Of a stretch of 64,000 nucleotides of DNA, positions 52,182 to 61,355 are shown piece by piece. Below the pieces are notes generated by a model, which saw only the letters and a list, made by a program, of their open reading frames with translations, had not been told where the DNA came from and searched no databases. Position 1 is the stretch's first letter. Each line of letters begins with the position of its first letter. Origin of the DNA: an uncultured Christensenella sp. GTDB lineage: Bacteria > Bacillota > Clostridia > Christensenellales > Borkfalkiaceae. Position numbers and translations under genes: made by a program. Location of the stretch: contig CAJTLT010000005.1 of NCBI GenBank assembly GCA_910577375.1, forward strand, positions 62,001 through 126,000, read 5' to 3'.

Positions 52182-53453
52182 TTATACTTTTTCCAACGCC
52201 TGCGCCAAATCCGCTATAATATCGTCGGCGTTTTCTATTCCGACAGAAAGACGGATAAGGTTGTGCGGAACGCCCGCCGCCTTTAAATCCTCTTCTGAAA
52301 GCTGTCTGTGTGTGGTTGAGGCGGGATGGAGAACGCAGCTTCTCACGTCGGCAACGTGAGTTTCCTGCGTAATGAGCTGCAATGCTTCCATAAACTCTGC
52401 GCATTTTTCAACATTGCCTTTAATGCCGAAGCTCATCATTCCGCCCTGACCGTCGGGCATATATTTCATAGCCAGCGTATGATACTTGTTGTCGGGTAGA
52501 GAGGGGTGGTTTATCCACTCGATTTTGGGGTGTTTTTTAAGATAAGCGGCAATTTTTTTTGCGTTTTCGCTGTGCCTTTCCATACGGAGCGCAAGCGTGT
52601 CGCTGCCGATAAAAGAGATAAAACCGTTCTGGGGGCTCATAATCGCGCCGAAGTCGCGCATCATCTGCGCACGGCATTTGGTTCCGAACGCAACGGGCAA
52701 ATCTGCATAGACAAGTCCGTGATAGCTTTCGTCGGGAACATTGAAAGAAAGATAACGCGAGTTTCCTTTATAGTCGAAATTGCCCAAATCAACTATTACG
52801 CCGCCCAAAGCCGCCGCGTGTCCGTCGAGGTATTTGGAAGAAGAGTGAATAACGATATTTGCGCCCCACTCTTTCGGACGGCATAAAACGGGGGTGGCAA
52901 GAGTGTTGTCCACGGCAAATAAAACTTTGTGTTTTTTTGCGATTTGCGCAATTTTATCAAAATCGAGCACCACGATTGCGGGGTTTGCAACCGTTTCCGT
53001 AAAAATCATTTTAGTGTTTTTATCAATCAGCTTTTCGATTTCTGAAGCGGGGGCGTCGGGGTTGAAAAATCTGCATTCTATACCGAGCTTTGGCAGTGTG
53101 GTTGAAAACAGATTGTAAGTTCCGCCGTAAACAGCCGAAGACGATAAAATGTTATCGCCGGCGCCGGCAACCGTGAAAATCGCAAGAGAGGTCGCAGACA
53201 TTCCAGAAGCACAGCCTATAGCGCAAACGCCGCCTTCCAAAGCGGCAACCTTGCCTTCGAACGCGGCAACCGTGGGGTTGGCAAGGCGGCTGTAAAAATA
53301 GCCGTCGCTTTTAAGGTCGAAAAGGTCTGCCATTTCCTGCGTTTTGGGGTAGAAAAAAGTTGTTGACTGCGCAATAGGCGGTATTCTCGCCTCGCCCGAT
53401 TTCGGGGAATATCCCCCCTGAACGCAAACGGTATCGATTTTGTAATCTTTCAT
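52182..53453 (-). CDS. metY: O-acetylhomoserine sulfhydrylase
   Basis: PLP enzyme of the Cys/Met family that makes homocysteine from O-acetylhomoserine and sulfide. The 423-residue protein has TVCVQGGYSPKSGEARIPPI at the N-terminus. ALEGGVCAIGCASGMSA, VDNTLATPVLCRP and the PLP lysine in SSSKYLDGHAAALGG follow, and the C-terminal HPASTTHRQLSEED is typical. Its length fits MetY better than the shorter cystathionine synthases. It follows smpB after 16 bases, an unusual place, and no SAM riboswitch or other methionine-control leader precedes it here. Confidence 0.95.
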   Translation of the reverse strand: MKDYKIDTVCVQGGYSPKSGEARIPPIAQSTTFFYPKTQEMADLFDLKSDGYFYSRLANPTVAAFEGKVAALEGGVCAIGCASGMSATSLAIFTVAGAGDNILSSSAVYGGTYNLFSTTLPKLGIECRFFNPDAPASEIEKLIDKNTKMIFTETVANPAIVVLDFDKIAQIAKKHKVLFAVDNTLATPVLCRPKEWGANIVIHSSSKYLDGHAAALGGVIVDLGNFDYKGNSRYLSFNVPDESYHGLVYADLPVAFGTKCRAQMMRDFGAIMSPQNGFISFIGSDTLALRMERHSENAKKIAAYLKKHPKIEWINHPSLPDNKYHTLAMKYMPDGQGGMMSFGIKGNVEKCAEFMEALQLITQETHVADVRSCVLHPASTTHRQLSEEDLKAAGVPHNLIRLSVGIENADDIIADLAQALEKV

Positions 53454-53469
53454 ATTTTTATCCTTAAAA

Positions 53470-53919
53470 TTATTTGTAATTTTTTATTTCTCTGTCAAGC
53501 GCGCGTTTCTGGTCTTTTTCCGCAATAGTGCGCTTTTTATCGTAGTTCTGCTTTCCCTTGCAAAGCGCGACTTCCACTTTTATCAGACTTCCCGAAAAAT
53601 AGAGGGAAAGGGGAACAAGGGTAAAACCTTTTTCGTTGATTTTGCCGGCAAGCTTGTCAAGTTCTTTGCGGTGCATTAAAAGCTTTCTGTCGCGTCTGGA
53701 ATCTTTTGATGAAAACGCGCCCGCCTTATCGTAAAGGGGAATGTGCATATTTTTGAGGGTAAGTTCGCCGTTTTTCAAAAGGCAGAAACTGTCTTTTATA
53801 TTGACGTTGCCCGCCCTGAGCTGCTTTACTTCCGCGCCCTCTAAAACTATTCCCGCCTCGTATTTTTCCAGAACGAAATATTCGTATAAGGCGTATTTGT
53901 TGTAGGTAATCTGTTTCAT
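53470..53919 (-). CDS. smpB: SsrA-binding protein SmpB
   Basis: Brings tmRNA to stalled ribosomes for trans-translation. The 149-residue protein has the beta-barrel core YFVLEKYEAGIVLEGAEVKQLRAGNVNIKDSFC, then NMHIPLYDKAG. The C-terminal tail, KGKQNYDKKRTIAEKDQKRALDREIKNYK, enters the decoding site and is basic as expected. ATG 53919 is preferred over TTG 53928 because it gives the family's usual MKQ start and GGA lies six bases upstream. tmRNA itself is not in the window. Confidence 0.96.
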   Translation of the reverse strand: MKQITYNKYALYEYFVLEKYEAGIVLEGAEVKQLRAGNVNIKDSFCLLKNGELTLKNMHIPLYDKAGAFSSKDSRRDRKLLMHRKELDKLAGKINEKGFTLVPLSLYFSGSLIKVEVALCKGKQNYDKKRTIAEKDQKRALDREIKNYK

Positions 53920-53968
53920 TTTTTCCAAAATATTATACCGCTTTGCGCGCAGTTAGTAAACTGTTTTA

Positions 53969-55888
53969 TTATAAAAGTTTAAACAATACTCTAAGTCTTC
54001 CCAGGTCGCAGTTAACGACTTTTATTTTAACCTTTTGCCCCAGCCTGTAACTGTGTTTCGCGCCCTTTAATAAAAATTTTTCTTCAAAATATTCGTATTG
54101 GTCTGCGGGCAAATCCTCAATCGGAACAAGCCCTTCGATTGTGTTTTCAAGTTCGCAGAAAATGCCGAAACCCGTAACGCCCGATATTACCGCGTCGAAT
54201 TCTTCGCCCAAACGTTCGGACATATATGCGAGTTTATACAAATCGTCCACCTTGCGCTCGCACTCGTCCGCAACCCTTTCGCGTGCGGAACAGTCAATGC
54301 CCGCGTCGTGAACGGTTTTTCCGTAAAGTTTTTTTGCGCCCGCTCCGTTGCCATTTAAAACTTGCGTTAAAACTCTGTGTACGAAAAGGTCGGGATAGCG
54401 GCGGATAGGGGAGGTAAAATGGCAGTAACATTCGGAAGCCAACCCGAAGTGCCCGCGGTTTTCTTCGCAATATCTTGCTTTTTGCATAGAACGCAGCATA
54501 ACTTTATTAATCACGGAATAAAAAGGCTTGTCTTCCGTGGATTTCAAAACCGACTGAAAATCCATCGGCAGTAAACAGTCGGGGTTGCCGTGCGCCTTAA
54601 CTCCCAAATCGCGCAGGAAAGAAAAGAACGTTCCCGCTTTTTCTAATGACGGCTGTTCGTGTATGCGGTAAAGACAAGGCGTTCCGCTTTTTTGTAAAAA
54701 CTCTGCAACCGCCTCGTTTGCGGCAATCATAAACTGCTCTATTATGCGCTGGGATATAGTGCGTTCGGCTGAAGGGATAATTATTTTTCCGCTTTCGTCA
54801 ACGTATATATGAGCCTCTTTTACGTCAAGATTTATACTGCCGAGCCGTTCCCGTTTTTGTTCGAGGATAAGGCACAATTTTTCCATTGCCCCGCACATAT
54901 CGTTGATTTCCGTATATTTTTTACGGGTTTCTTCATCGCCGTTGCAAATTGCGGTAACGTCGGTATAGGTCATTCTGTATGCGCTGCGTATAACCGATTT
55001 TTTGATATCATAGCTCAGACGTTCGCCGTCGGGCGCGAACGTCATAAAGCAGGATATGGCATATCTGTCTTCGCCTTCGTTTAAAGAACACGCGCCGTTT
55101 GAAAGCTCTCTCGGAAGCATTGGCAGAACGCAGTCGGGGAAATAAACGCTCGTGCCGCGTGCATAAGCGTTGTTGTCGAGCGCGGAACAAAATTTAACGT
55201 AATGGCTTACGTCTGCGATATGCACGCCTAAAACAAAATTTTCACCGGACATTTCAAGCGAAACGCCGTCGTCTATATCGCGAGTATCTTCGCCGTCGAT
55301 AGTGATTATAAGTTTATCGGTTAAATCCTCTCTGCCGTCTTTTTTTACCGTTTCGGCGGCAACCTTGCGGGCTTCGTCTAAAACGTTCTGCGGAAATTCT
55401 TCTTCGAGATTGTAAGAGCGGATAATCGAAATTTCTTCCGTTGCCAAATCGCCCTCTTCGCCGAGAACTTCAATAATTTTTCCGCCGGGGGCTTTGCCCT
55501 TAGGGTAAGAAGTTATTTCGCATACGACCTTATCGCCGTTCTGTGCGGTTAGGGAAGAAGAGAGGGGGATAAACACTATCGGCTGTTTTATGTTGTCGGG
55601 GTAAACATAAAACGCGCGTCTGTCGCGTTGTAACGTTCCGACAATGCGTGGATTTGCCCGTTCGATAATCTTTATAATATAAGCTTTGTCTTTGGTTCCG
55701 TGAACGTGCGCGGCAAGAACTTTGTCCCCGTGATACGCACCGTTAACCGACTTTTTGGGAACGAAAAAATCCTGCCCCGCGTCGGTATCTGGAATGATAA
55801 ACGCAAACCCGCGGTCGCTCCCCTGTACTGTGCCTGTAAAGGTTTTATCCTTTGAATTTTTTGAGTTTCTGTGTTTGGAATATTTCAT
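53969..55888 (-). CDS. rnr: Ribonuclease R
   Basis: 3'-to-5' exoribonuclease of the RNB family, acting in RNA turnover and in trans-translation with SmpB. The 639-residue protein has a cold-shock-type N-terminus (FTGTVQGSDRGFAFI). The RNB domain contains TIDGEDTRDIDDGVSLE for metal binding and HIADVSHYVK, then CHFTSPIRRYPDLFVHRVL. A C-terminal S1 domain begins near FDAVISGVTGFGIFCEL. It is shorter than E. coli RNase R, lacking the basic N- and C-terminal extensions. The start is set at ATG 55888; a TTG six codons earlier is possible and no strong ribosome site separates them. Confidence 0.94.
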   Translation of the reverse strand: MKYSKHRNSKNSKDKTFTGTVQGSDRGFAFIIPDTDAGQDFFVPKKSVNGAYHGDKVLAAHVHGTKDKAYIIKIIERANPRIVGTLQRDRRAFYVYPDNIKQPIVFIPLSSSLTAQNGDKVVCEITSYPKGKAPGGKIIEVLGEEGDLATEEISIIRSYNLEEEFPQNVLDEARKVAAETVKKDGREDLTDKLIITIDGEDTRDIDDGVSLEMSGENFVLGVHIADVSHYVKFCSALDNNAYARGTSVYFPDCVLPMLPRELSNGACSLNEGEDRYAISCFMTFAPDGERLSYDIKKSVIRSAYRMTYTDVTAICNGDEETRKKYTEINDMCGAMEKLCLILEQKRERLGSINLDVKEAHIYVDESGKIIIPSAERTISQRIIEQFMIAANEAVAEFLQKSGTPCLYRIHEQPSLEKAGTFFSFLRDLGVKAHGNPDCLLPMDFQSVLKSTEDKPFYSVINKVMLRSMQKARYCEENRGHFGLASECYCHFTSPIRRYPDLFVHRVLTQVLNGNGAGAKKLYGKTVHDAGIDCSARERVADECERKVDDLYKLAYMSERLGEEFDAVISGVTGFGIFCELENTIEGLVPIEDLPADQYEYFEEKFLLKGAKHSYRLGQKVKIKVVNCDLGRLRVLFKLL

Positions 55889-55948
55889 ATTTTTCAAATG
55901 TTTCAAAAAAATAAGGCGGCTCTGAATAGCCGCCTTTGTTTAATTTAT

Positions 55949-56251
55949 TTACGGAGCAACGATAACCTGCACAATGTAAAAAACGACTGAAAGCACTCCA
56001 ATTACGCCGAGCACTATCCACGACCATTTTTTAAGCTTGCTTTCTATCGAACGCCCTCTGTTTTTGCCGAAGAACGTTTCGCTAGAAGCGGTAATACCCT
56101 GAATACCGTCGGAATTGCTCTTTTGGAAAAGCACGAGGATAATGCCGAAAAGCGCTGCAAGAAATATCACTACAAGACAAATTATAACGGCTACCCAATA
56201 AAAGGTGTATAATGCGTCGCCCATCACCGCCGCCATCATTTTACCAATCAT
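55949..56251 (-). CDS. secG: Protein translocase subunit SecG
   Basis: Small membrane subunit of SecYEG. About 100 residues with two hydrophobic segments (about 15-40 and 77-98 in this numbering) and the conserved segment IILVLFQKSNSDGIQGITASSETFFGKNRGRS, in which the FQ...GI/AF..G..FG pattern marks SecG. ATG 56251 has GAGG six bases upstream and is preferred over ATG 56263. It opens the secG-rnr-smpB order that is standard in Firmicutes. The loop after the first segment is longer than usual. Confidence 0.88.
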   Translation of the reverse strand: MIGKMMAAVMGDALYTFYWVAVIICLVVIFLAALFGIILVLFQKSNSDGIQGITASSETFFGKNRGRSIESKLKKWSWIVLGVIGVLSVVFYIVQVIVAP

Positions 56252-56282
56252 ATTAAACCTCATTAATCTAATTTACCTAAAA

Positions 56283-56311
56283 AGTATAACACAGCGCAAA
56301 CCAATTTACAA
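56283..56311 (-). promoter_or_regulatory. Promoter of secG-rnr-smpB(-metY-metA)
   Basis: Minus strand TTGTAA at 56311-56306, a 17-base spacer, TATACT at 56288-56283. Confidence 0.68.
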
Positions 56312-56335
56312 TCAAAAATCGGGTATTTTTATAAA

Positions 56336-57328
56336 TTAACCAGAATTTTCTTGATTTTCTTGTTCTTGCCCTTCTGCCGGCTTTAAGATTTTGCGCTTTT
56401 CTCCGAATTTATTAATTACGAATATCCCCGCGCACACCAAAACAATAGCCAGAAGAGTAAACCAGCTTAAAAGCTGTTCGCTTTCGCCGAGTATAATTGC
56501 CGAAAACACCGCGCCGAACAGCGGGTTTGTGGATTTGAAAACGGCAACCTTGGAAACGGGGTTGTATTTTAACAAAAAGCCCTGCAATGTAAACGCGCAA
56601 GCCGATAAAAACGCAAGATAAACAAGCATAAACGCCGCGCCTGCGTCTATATGCGGAATTTGCCCGCCGAAGCTTGCGCCGATAATTATAAGGAAAATCC
56701 CGCCTATAAAAAACTGATATCCGCATAACGCGGTTGTGTCTTCGTGTTTTGAAAATATCTTTACAAGCCCCGCCGCCATGGCTGCGGAAAGCCCCGAAAA
56801 GATTACAAATCCTTCGCCGAGTAAAGAAAAGTCGAAAGAAAAATCTCCGCCGAGGTTGATGAGTATAACTCCGCCGAAGCCTAAAATACAGCCGCACAGT
56901 TTAACAAGGTTGAATTTTTCGGTGCGGTAAATAAAGCATGCGGCGATAATGGTGAAAAACACGCCCAGACCGTTAAGAACGGAAGCCTTAACGCCTGCGG
57001 TATTTGCAAGCCCGATATAGAAAAATGTATATTGCAAAGCCGTTTGAAAAAGGCTTAAAAGTAAAATTCGCCAAATGTTTTTGGGTTTAGGCAAAAGAAA
57101 TTTTCTTTTCGTTGCCGAACCGAACGCTATTACGAAAATCCCCGCCAAGGTGAAGCGCGCGCCGGCAAACAACATAAGGGAGGGCACGGAAGAGCGGTCT
57201 ATTTCAAAAAGAGAATAGCCTATTTTTACGCAAGGGAAAGCGCTGCCCCATAAAAGGCAGCAAAAAATTGCGCATATACAGACTATATAAGGTTTTGAAA
57301 AAAACTTTTCCGCATCTTTAATAATCAT
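56336..57328 (-). CDS. DMT-superfamily (EamA-type) transporter
   Basis: A 330-residue membrane protein with ten hydrophobic segments in two EamA repeats. The first has LLWGSAFPCVKIGYSLF, the second the FKSTNPLFGAVFSAIILGE signature with the Pro and Gly-Glu positions. It probably exports a metabolite, amino acid or drug; the substrate cannot be told. The C-terminus is a charged Gln/Glu/Asn tail. ATG 57328 was chosen because a consensus promoter sits seven bases upstream, implying a leaderless mRNA; no ribosome site is present. Confidence 0.88.
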   Translation of the reverse strand: MIIKDAEKFFSKPYIVCICAIFCCLLWGSAFPCVKIGYSLFEIDRSSVPSLMLFAGARFTLAGIFVIAFGSATKRKFLLPKPKNIWRILLLSLFQTALQYTFFYIGLANTAGVKASVLNGLGVFFTIIAACFIYRTEKFNLVKLCGCILGFGGVILINLGGDFSFDFSLLGEGFVIFSGLSAAMAAGLVKIFSKHEDTTALCGYQFFIGGIFLIIIGASFGGQIPHIDAGAAFMLVYLAFLSACAFTLQGFLLKYNPVSKVAVFKSTNPLFGAVFSAIILGESEQLLSWFTLLAIVLVCAGIFVINKFGEKRKILKPAEGQEQENQENSG

Positions 57329-57335
57329 CTTTATT

Positions 57336-57364
57336 ATTATATTGCAAATTAAAATTTTACGCAA
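57336..57364 (-). promoter_or_regulatory. Promoter of the DMT transporter gene, apparently leaderless
   Basis: Minus strand TTGCGT at 57364-57359, a 17-base spacer, TATAAT at 57341-57336. Seven bases then the ATG at 57328. Confidence 0.72.
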
Positions 57365-57470
57365 ACAAAAAAGCTTATTGCGTGTTCTTTGTCGTTTTTA
57401 TAAAGCGTTTGCCGCATATTTATATTGTTAAAAAAGTAAAGATAGAAAGAAATTTCAGAAAAATAAAACA

Positions 57471-57507
57471 AAAAAAGAGTTGCGCGTTTATTGCGCAACT
57501 CTTTTTT
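57471..57507 (-). terminator. Terminator of the pgk-tpiA-gpmI operon
   Basis: A stem of 15 pairs, six of them A-T (A6 with T6), with core GAGTTGCGC, and a seven-base loop. It lies just beyond the gpmI stop codon and is symmetrical in its A/T flanks. Confidence 0.9.
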
Positions 57508-57515
57508 GATGTCAA

Positions 57516-59072
57516 TTATTTAATAAGGCTTTTTCCTGTCATTTCAGGCGGAACGGGTAAGCCCATAACGGTTAAAAGGGTGGGGGCAATGTCTGCCAGC
57601 ACTCCGTCGCCGCGTAATTCCGCGTTCTTGTGCTTTTCGGAAATAAGCACTACGGGCACGGGGTTTGTGGTATGTGCTGTGAACGGAGAACCGTCTTCGC
57701 TCAAAAGCTTATCCGCGTTGCCGTGGTCTGCGGTAAGAAGCGCCGCGCCGCCCATTTCCAGAATTTTATCGGTAACCTTTTTAACGCATTCGTCAACCGT
57801 GCCTACGGCTTTGACCGCGGCGGGAATAATTCCCGTGTGTCCTACCATATCGCAGTTTGCAAAGTTCAGAATCATTACGTCGAACTTTCCGCTTTCAAGC
57901 TCTTCAATAACTTTGTCGGTTACAAGATAAGCGCTCATTTCGGGCTGTAAATCGTAAGTCGCAACTTTGGGGGAAGGGACTAAATCGCGCTGTTCGCCTT
58001 CGTTAGGGGTTTCAACTCCGCCGTTGAAAAAGAACGTTACGTGCGCGTATTTTTCGGTTTCCGCAATTCTCAATTGCTTTTTGCCGAGCTTTGCAAGATA
58101 TTCGCCCAAAGTGTTATCCAAAGACGTTTTGGGGAATGCGACGTCAACTCCGCCGAACGCCGCGTCATATACGGTAAAACAAACATATACGGGGGTTAAA
58201 TAACCGGTTTTACGCTCGAAAGCAGTGCCTTTTGGTACTGTAAATTCCTGTTGGGAAACCGCGCGGGTAATCTCTCTTGCGCGGTCCGGACGGAAATTGA
58301 AGCATATAACGCTGTCGCCTTTTTCCAGAAGTCCGACGGGTTTCCCGTTTTCATAAACGTTGGTCGGAACGATAAATTCGTCGGTTACGCCCGCTGCATA
58401 ACTTTCTTCCACGGCTTTTGCGGGGTTTGTGCATTGTACTCCGTTGCCGAGGGTGAGCATATCGTAAGCCTTTTCAACTCTGTCCCAGTTGTTGTCTCTG
58501 TCCATTGCGTAATATCTTCCGCAAACGGAGGCAACTTTGCCTACTCCGAGTTTTTTCATTTCGGCTTGCAATGCGCGGATAAAGCCTGCGCCCGATGTGG
58601 GGGAAACGTCTCTGCCGTCCATAAAGCAGTGAACGTAAACTTCCGACAATCCGCGTTTTTCAGCCATTACCAAAAGCGCGTAAACGTGGGTAATGTGGCT
58701 GTGTACGCCGCCGTCGGATAAAAGCCCGTAAAGATGAAGTTTTTTGCCGTTGTTTTTTGCGTTGTCAATGGCTTTTATAAGCGCGGGGTTTTCAAAAAAA
58801 TCTCCGTCCTGAATAGACTTTGTGATTTTTGTTAAATCCTGATAAACTATTCTGCCCGCGCCCATATTGAGGTGCCCGACCTCGCTATTGCCCATTTGCC
58901 CGTCGGGAAGTCCAACGCTCATTCCGCTTGCGCCAAGAGTTGAGGAAGGGTAGTTTTTGATAAGTTCTTTTATGTTTTTACTGCCGTTGAGGTAAATGGC
59001 GTTACCCTCGCCGTCGGGGGCAAGACCGTAACCGTCCATAATTATTATAGCGTAAGGTGTCTTTTTTGACAT
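57516..59072 (-). CDS. gpmI: Phosphoglycerate mutase, 2,3-bisphosphoglycerate-independent
   Basis: Manganese-dependent glycolytic enzyme interconverting 3- and 2-phosphoglycerate. The 518-residue alkaline-phosphatase-superfamily protein has the first metal site IIMDGYGL and the phosphoserine-forming residue in MGNSEVGHLNMGAGR. HCFMDGRDVSPTSG, FNFRPDRAREIT, FANCDMVGHTG and TADHGNADK follow. The length is normal. It lies nine bases behind tpiA, the last gene of a three-gene glycolytic unit; gap and eno are not in the window. Confidence 0.97.
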   Translation of the reverse strand: MSKKTPYAIIIMDGYGLAPDGEGNAIYLNGSKNIKELIKNYPSSTLGASGMSVGLPDGQMGNSEVGHLNMGAGRIVYQDLTKITKSIQDGDFFENPALIKAIDNAKNNGKKLHLYGLLSDGGVHSHITHVYALLVMAEKRGLSEVYVHCFMDGRDVSPTSGAGFIRALQAEMKKLGVGKVASVCGRYYAMDRDNNWDRVEKAYDMLTLGNGVQCTNPAKAVEESYAAGVTDEFIVPTNVYENGKPVGLLEKGDSVICFNFRPDRAREITRAVSQQEFTVPKGTAFERKTGYLTPVYVCFTVYDAAFGGVDVAFPKTSLDNTLGEYLAKLGKKQLRIAETEKYAHVTFFFNGGVETPNEGEQRDLVPSPKVATYDLQPEMSAYLVTDKVIEELESGKFDVMILNFANCDMVGHTGIIPAAVKAVGTVDECVKKVTDKILEMGGAALLTADHGNADKLLSEDGSPFTAHTTNPVPVVLISEKHKNAELRGDGVLADIAPTLLTVMGLPVPPEMTGKSLIK

Positions 59073-59081
59073 TTTAACTCC

Positions 59082-59828
59082 TTATTTATCGTAATTTACA
59101 ATAGTTGCAAAGTCGGTTTTAAGGGAAGCTCCGCCAATAAGTCCGCCGTCGATATCGGGCTGAGCCATAAGCCCTTTGCAGTTGTTTGCGTTCATGCTGC
59201 CGCCGTATTGTATTCTTACTTTATTTGCGTTTCTTACGCCGAAGAGCTTGCCGAGCTTTTTACGGATGTAAGCGATAGTTTCCTGCGCCTGTCCGTCGGT
59301 AGCGGTTTTTCCCGTGCCGATAGCCCAAACGGGTTCGTAAGCAATAACGACTTTGGTTATATCTTCTATGCCGTTTAAACCTGTTTCAAGCTGGCGGGCA
59401 AGAACCTTTTCGGTTTTGTTGCCTTCGCGCTCTTCAAGCGTTTCGCCGACGCATACTATGGGGGTAAGCTCGTTTTCGAGCGCTGCAAGCGTACGCTTGT
59501 TTACGGTTTCGTCGGTTTCGCCGAAGTATTGTCTTCTTTCGCTGTGGCCGATAATAACGTATTTAACGCCGTATTCTTTGAGCATATCCGCGGAAATTTC
59601 TCCCGTGTATGCGCCAGACTTTGCAAAGTGCACGTTCTGTGCGCCGATTTTTATTTTTGAACCTTTTGCCGCCTTAACCATAGCGGGGATTAAAATAGCG
59701 GGCACGCATAAAGCGATTTCGCATTTTGCGCCCTTAACAAGGGGTTTGAGTTCAGTAATAAGCTGTTTGCCGCTTTCTGCGGTCATGTTCATTTTCCAGT
59801 TTCCTGCGATAAAAGCCTTTCTTGCCAT
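59082..59828 (-). CDS. tpiA: Triosephosphate isomerase
   Basis: Interconverts dihydroxyacetone phosphate and glyceraldehyde 3-phosphate. The 248-residue TIM barrel has the N-terminal Lys in AGNWKMN, catalytic His in IIGHSERRQYFGE, catalytic Glu in AYEPVWAIGTGK, and phosphate loops IQYGGSMNANN and GGLIGGASL. It sits 58 bases behind pgk, with AAGGAGA before the ATG. Confidence 0.98.
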   Translation of the reverse strand: MARKAFIAGNWKMNMTAESGKQLITELKPLVKGAKCEIALCVPAILIPAMVKAAKGSKIKIGAQNVHFAKSGAYTGEISADMLKEYGVKYVIIGHSERRQYFGETDETVNKRTLAALENELTPIVCVGETLEEREGNKTEKVLARQLETGLNGIEDITKVVIAYEPVWAIGTGKTATDGQAQETIAYIRKKLGKLFGVRNANKVRIQYGGSMNANNCKGLMAQPDIDGGLIGGASLKTDFATIVNYDK

Positions 59829-59886
59829 TTTTATATTCTCCTTAACCTTAATTAAGGGGCGGTTGCCCGCCCCCGAAGTTTGTTTA

Positions 59887-61194
59887 TTATTTGTCGTTGA
59901 GGCACGCGATGCCGGGGAGAACTTTTCCTTCGAAAAGCTCCAAAGAAGCGCCGCCGCCGGTGGAAATGTGGGTTACTTTATCGGCAAATCCGAGTTGCTG
60001 AACAGCCGCCGCGCTGTCGCCGCCGCCGATAATGGTGGTGCATTTGCCGTATACGTCCGCAAGAGCCTGCGCTACTGCAACGGTGCCTTTTGCAAGTGTG
60101 GGATTTTCAAAAACGCCCATAGGTCCGTTCCAGATAACGGCTTTCGCGCCCGCAATTTTTTCGGCGAAAAGCTTTCTTGTCTGCTCGCCTATATCCATAC
60201 CCATTTTGTCTGCGGGGATTTTATCCGCGGGAACGGTTTCCACTTTAAGGGTTTCGTCAATGGGGTCGGGGAAGTGGTCGCATATAACGGCGTCAACGGG
60301 AAGAAGAAGTTCTTTGCCCGCCTTTTCCGCCTTAGCCATCATTTCTTTGCAGTAGTCGATTTTTTCTTCGTCGAGAAGAGAAGTGCCGACTTCGTATCCC
60401 TTTGCTTTAAGGAAAGTATAAGCCATTCCGCCGCCGATAATGAGCGTATCGCACTTTTCAAGGAGATTTGAAATAACGTTGAGTTTATCCGCAACTTTTG
60501 CGCCGCCGAGAATTGCAACAAAGGGGCGCTGGGGATTTTCAAGCGTGTCAGCCATTACTTCGAGTTCCTTTTCGATTAAGAAACCGCAAACGGCGTTTTT
60601 AACGATGCCGTATTCAACGATTGCCGCCGTGGAAGCGTGGGAGCGGTGAGCCGTTCCGAACGCGTCGTTAACATAGATATCCGCGTTATAAGCAAGTTCT
60701 TTGCAGAAATTTTCGTCCTTTTTCTCTTCTTCCCAATGGAAACGGAGGTTTTCAAGAAGAACGGCTTCGCCGTTTTTGAGATTGTCGCGTTTTGCTTTTG
60801 CGTCTGCGCCGATAACGTCGGAAGCGAATACTACCTTGCCGCCCAAAAGTTCGTTAAGTCTTTTTGCAACGGGCGCAAGGGTAAGTTTTTTAGGCTCGTC
60901 CTTTTTCGCCTTTTCAACGATTGCCTCTTTCGAGGTTTCGCCAGCGTCAACCTTCTTCTGGTCTTTTTTGTTGAGTTTTACTTCGGCGGAGAAAATGGAG
61001 TGGGGTTTGCCCATATGCGAACAAAGCGTAACTTTCGCGCCCTTTTCAAGTAAGTACTTGATTGTAGGCAGCGCGCCGATAATTCTGTTTTCGTCGGTGA
61101 TAACGCCATCTTTCATGGGTACGTTGAAGTCGCAGCGTACAAGCACGTTTTTGCCTTTAAGGCATCTCAAATCCTTAACGGACTTCTTGTTCAT
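59887..61194 (-). CDS. pgk: Phosphoglycerate kinase with an internal Lys-rich insertion
   Basis: Glycolytic kinase making ATP from 1,3-bisphosphoglycerate. The motifs VLVRCDFNVP, LCSHMGKP, LLENLRFHWEE, VNDAFGTAHRSHAS, LGGAKVADKL and the C-terminal GGGDSAAAV, STGGGASLE are all present. At 435 residues it is about 35 longer than usual. The excess is a Lys/Glu/Asp-rich stretch at roughly residues 72-103 (LNKKDQKKVDAGE and what follows) in the N-domain after HMGKP. This segment follows the substrate-binding loop, so it should form a surface excursion. It is the first gene of the operon. Confidence 0.96.
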   Translation of the reverse strand: MNKKSVKDLRCLKGKNVLVRCDFNVPMKDGVITDENRIIGALPTIKYLLEKGAKVTLCSHMGKPHSIFSAEVKLNKKDQKKVDAGETSKEAIVEKAKKDEPKKLTLAPVAKRLNELLGGKVVFASDVIGADAKAKRDNLKNGEAVLLENLRFHWEEEKKDENFCKELAYNADIYVNDAFGTAHRSHASTAAIVEYGIVKNAVCGFLIEKELEVMADTLENPQRPFVAILGGAKVADKLNVISNLLEKCDTLIIGGGMAYTFLKAKGYEVGTSLLDEEKIDYCKEMMAKAEKAGKELLLPVDAVICDHFPDPIDETLKVETVPADKIPADKMGMDIGEQTRKLFAEKIAGAKAVIWNGPMGVFENPTLAKGTVAVAQALADVYGKCTTIIGGGDSAAAVQQLGFADKVTHISTGGGASLELFEGKVLPGIACLNDK

Positions 61195-61236
61195 GTTTTT
61201 AAGCTCCTTAAAAATTAAATATTTTTTTACTTAAAT

Positions 61237-61265
61237 ATTATAAAATAACGTTCATAAAAAGTCAA
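61237..61265 (-). promoter_or_regulatory. Promoter of pgk-tpiA-gpmI
   Basis: Minus strand TTGACT at 61265-61260, a 17-base spacer, TATAAT at 61242-61237, with AAGGAG before ATG 61194. Confidence 0.88.
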
Positions 61266-61319
61266 TGAAATTAACGTTTTTTTCAAATCGGCGGAGTAAA
61301 TGTTTTTGGCTGTAAAACG

Positions 61320-61348
61320 TTGAATTAACGTTTGATTTGTGTTATAAT
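61320..61348 (+). promoter_or_regulatory. Promoter of the prephenate dehydrogenase gene, apparently leaderless
   Basis: TTGAAT at 61320-61325, a 17-base spacer, TATAAT at 61343-61348, then seven bases and ATG 61356. Confidence 0.75.
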
Positions 61349-61355
61349 TTTACAG

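Noticed and set aside
53454..53469. SAM riboswitch before metY
   Set aside because: Only 16 bases separate it from smpB, and no aptamer core is present.
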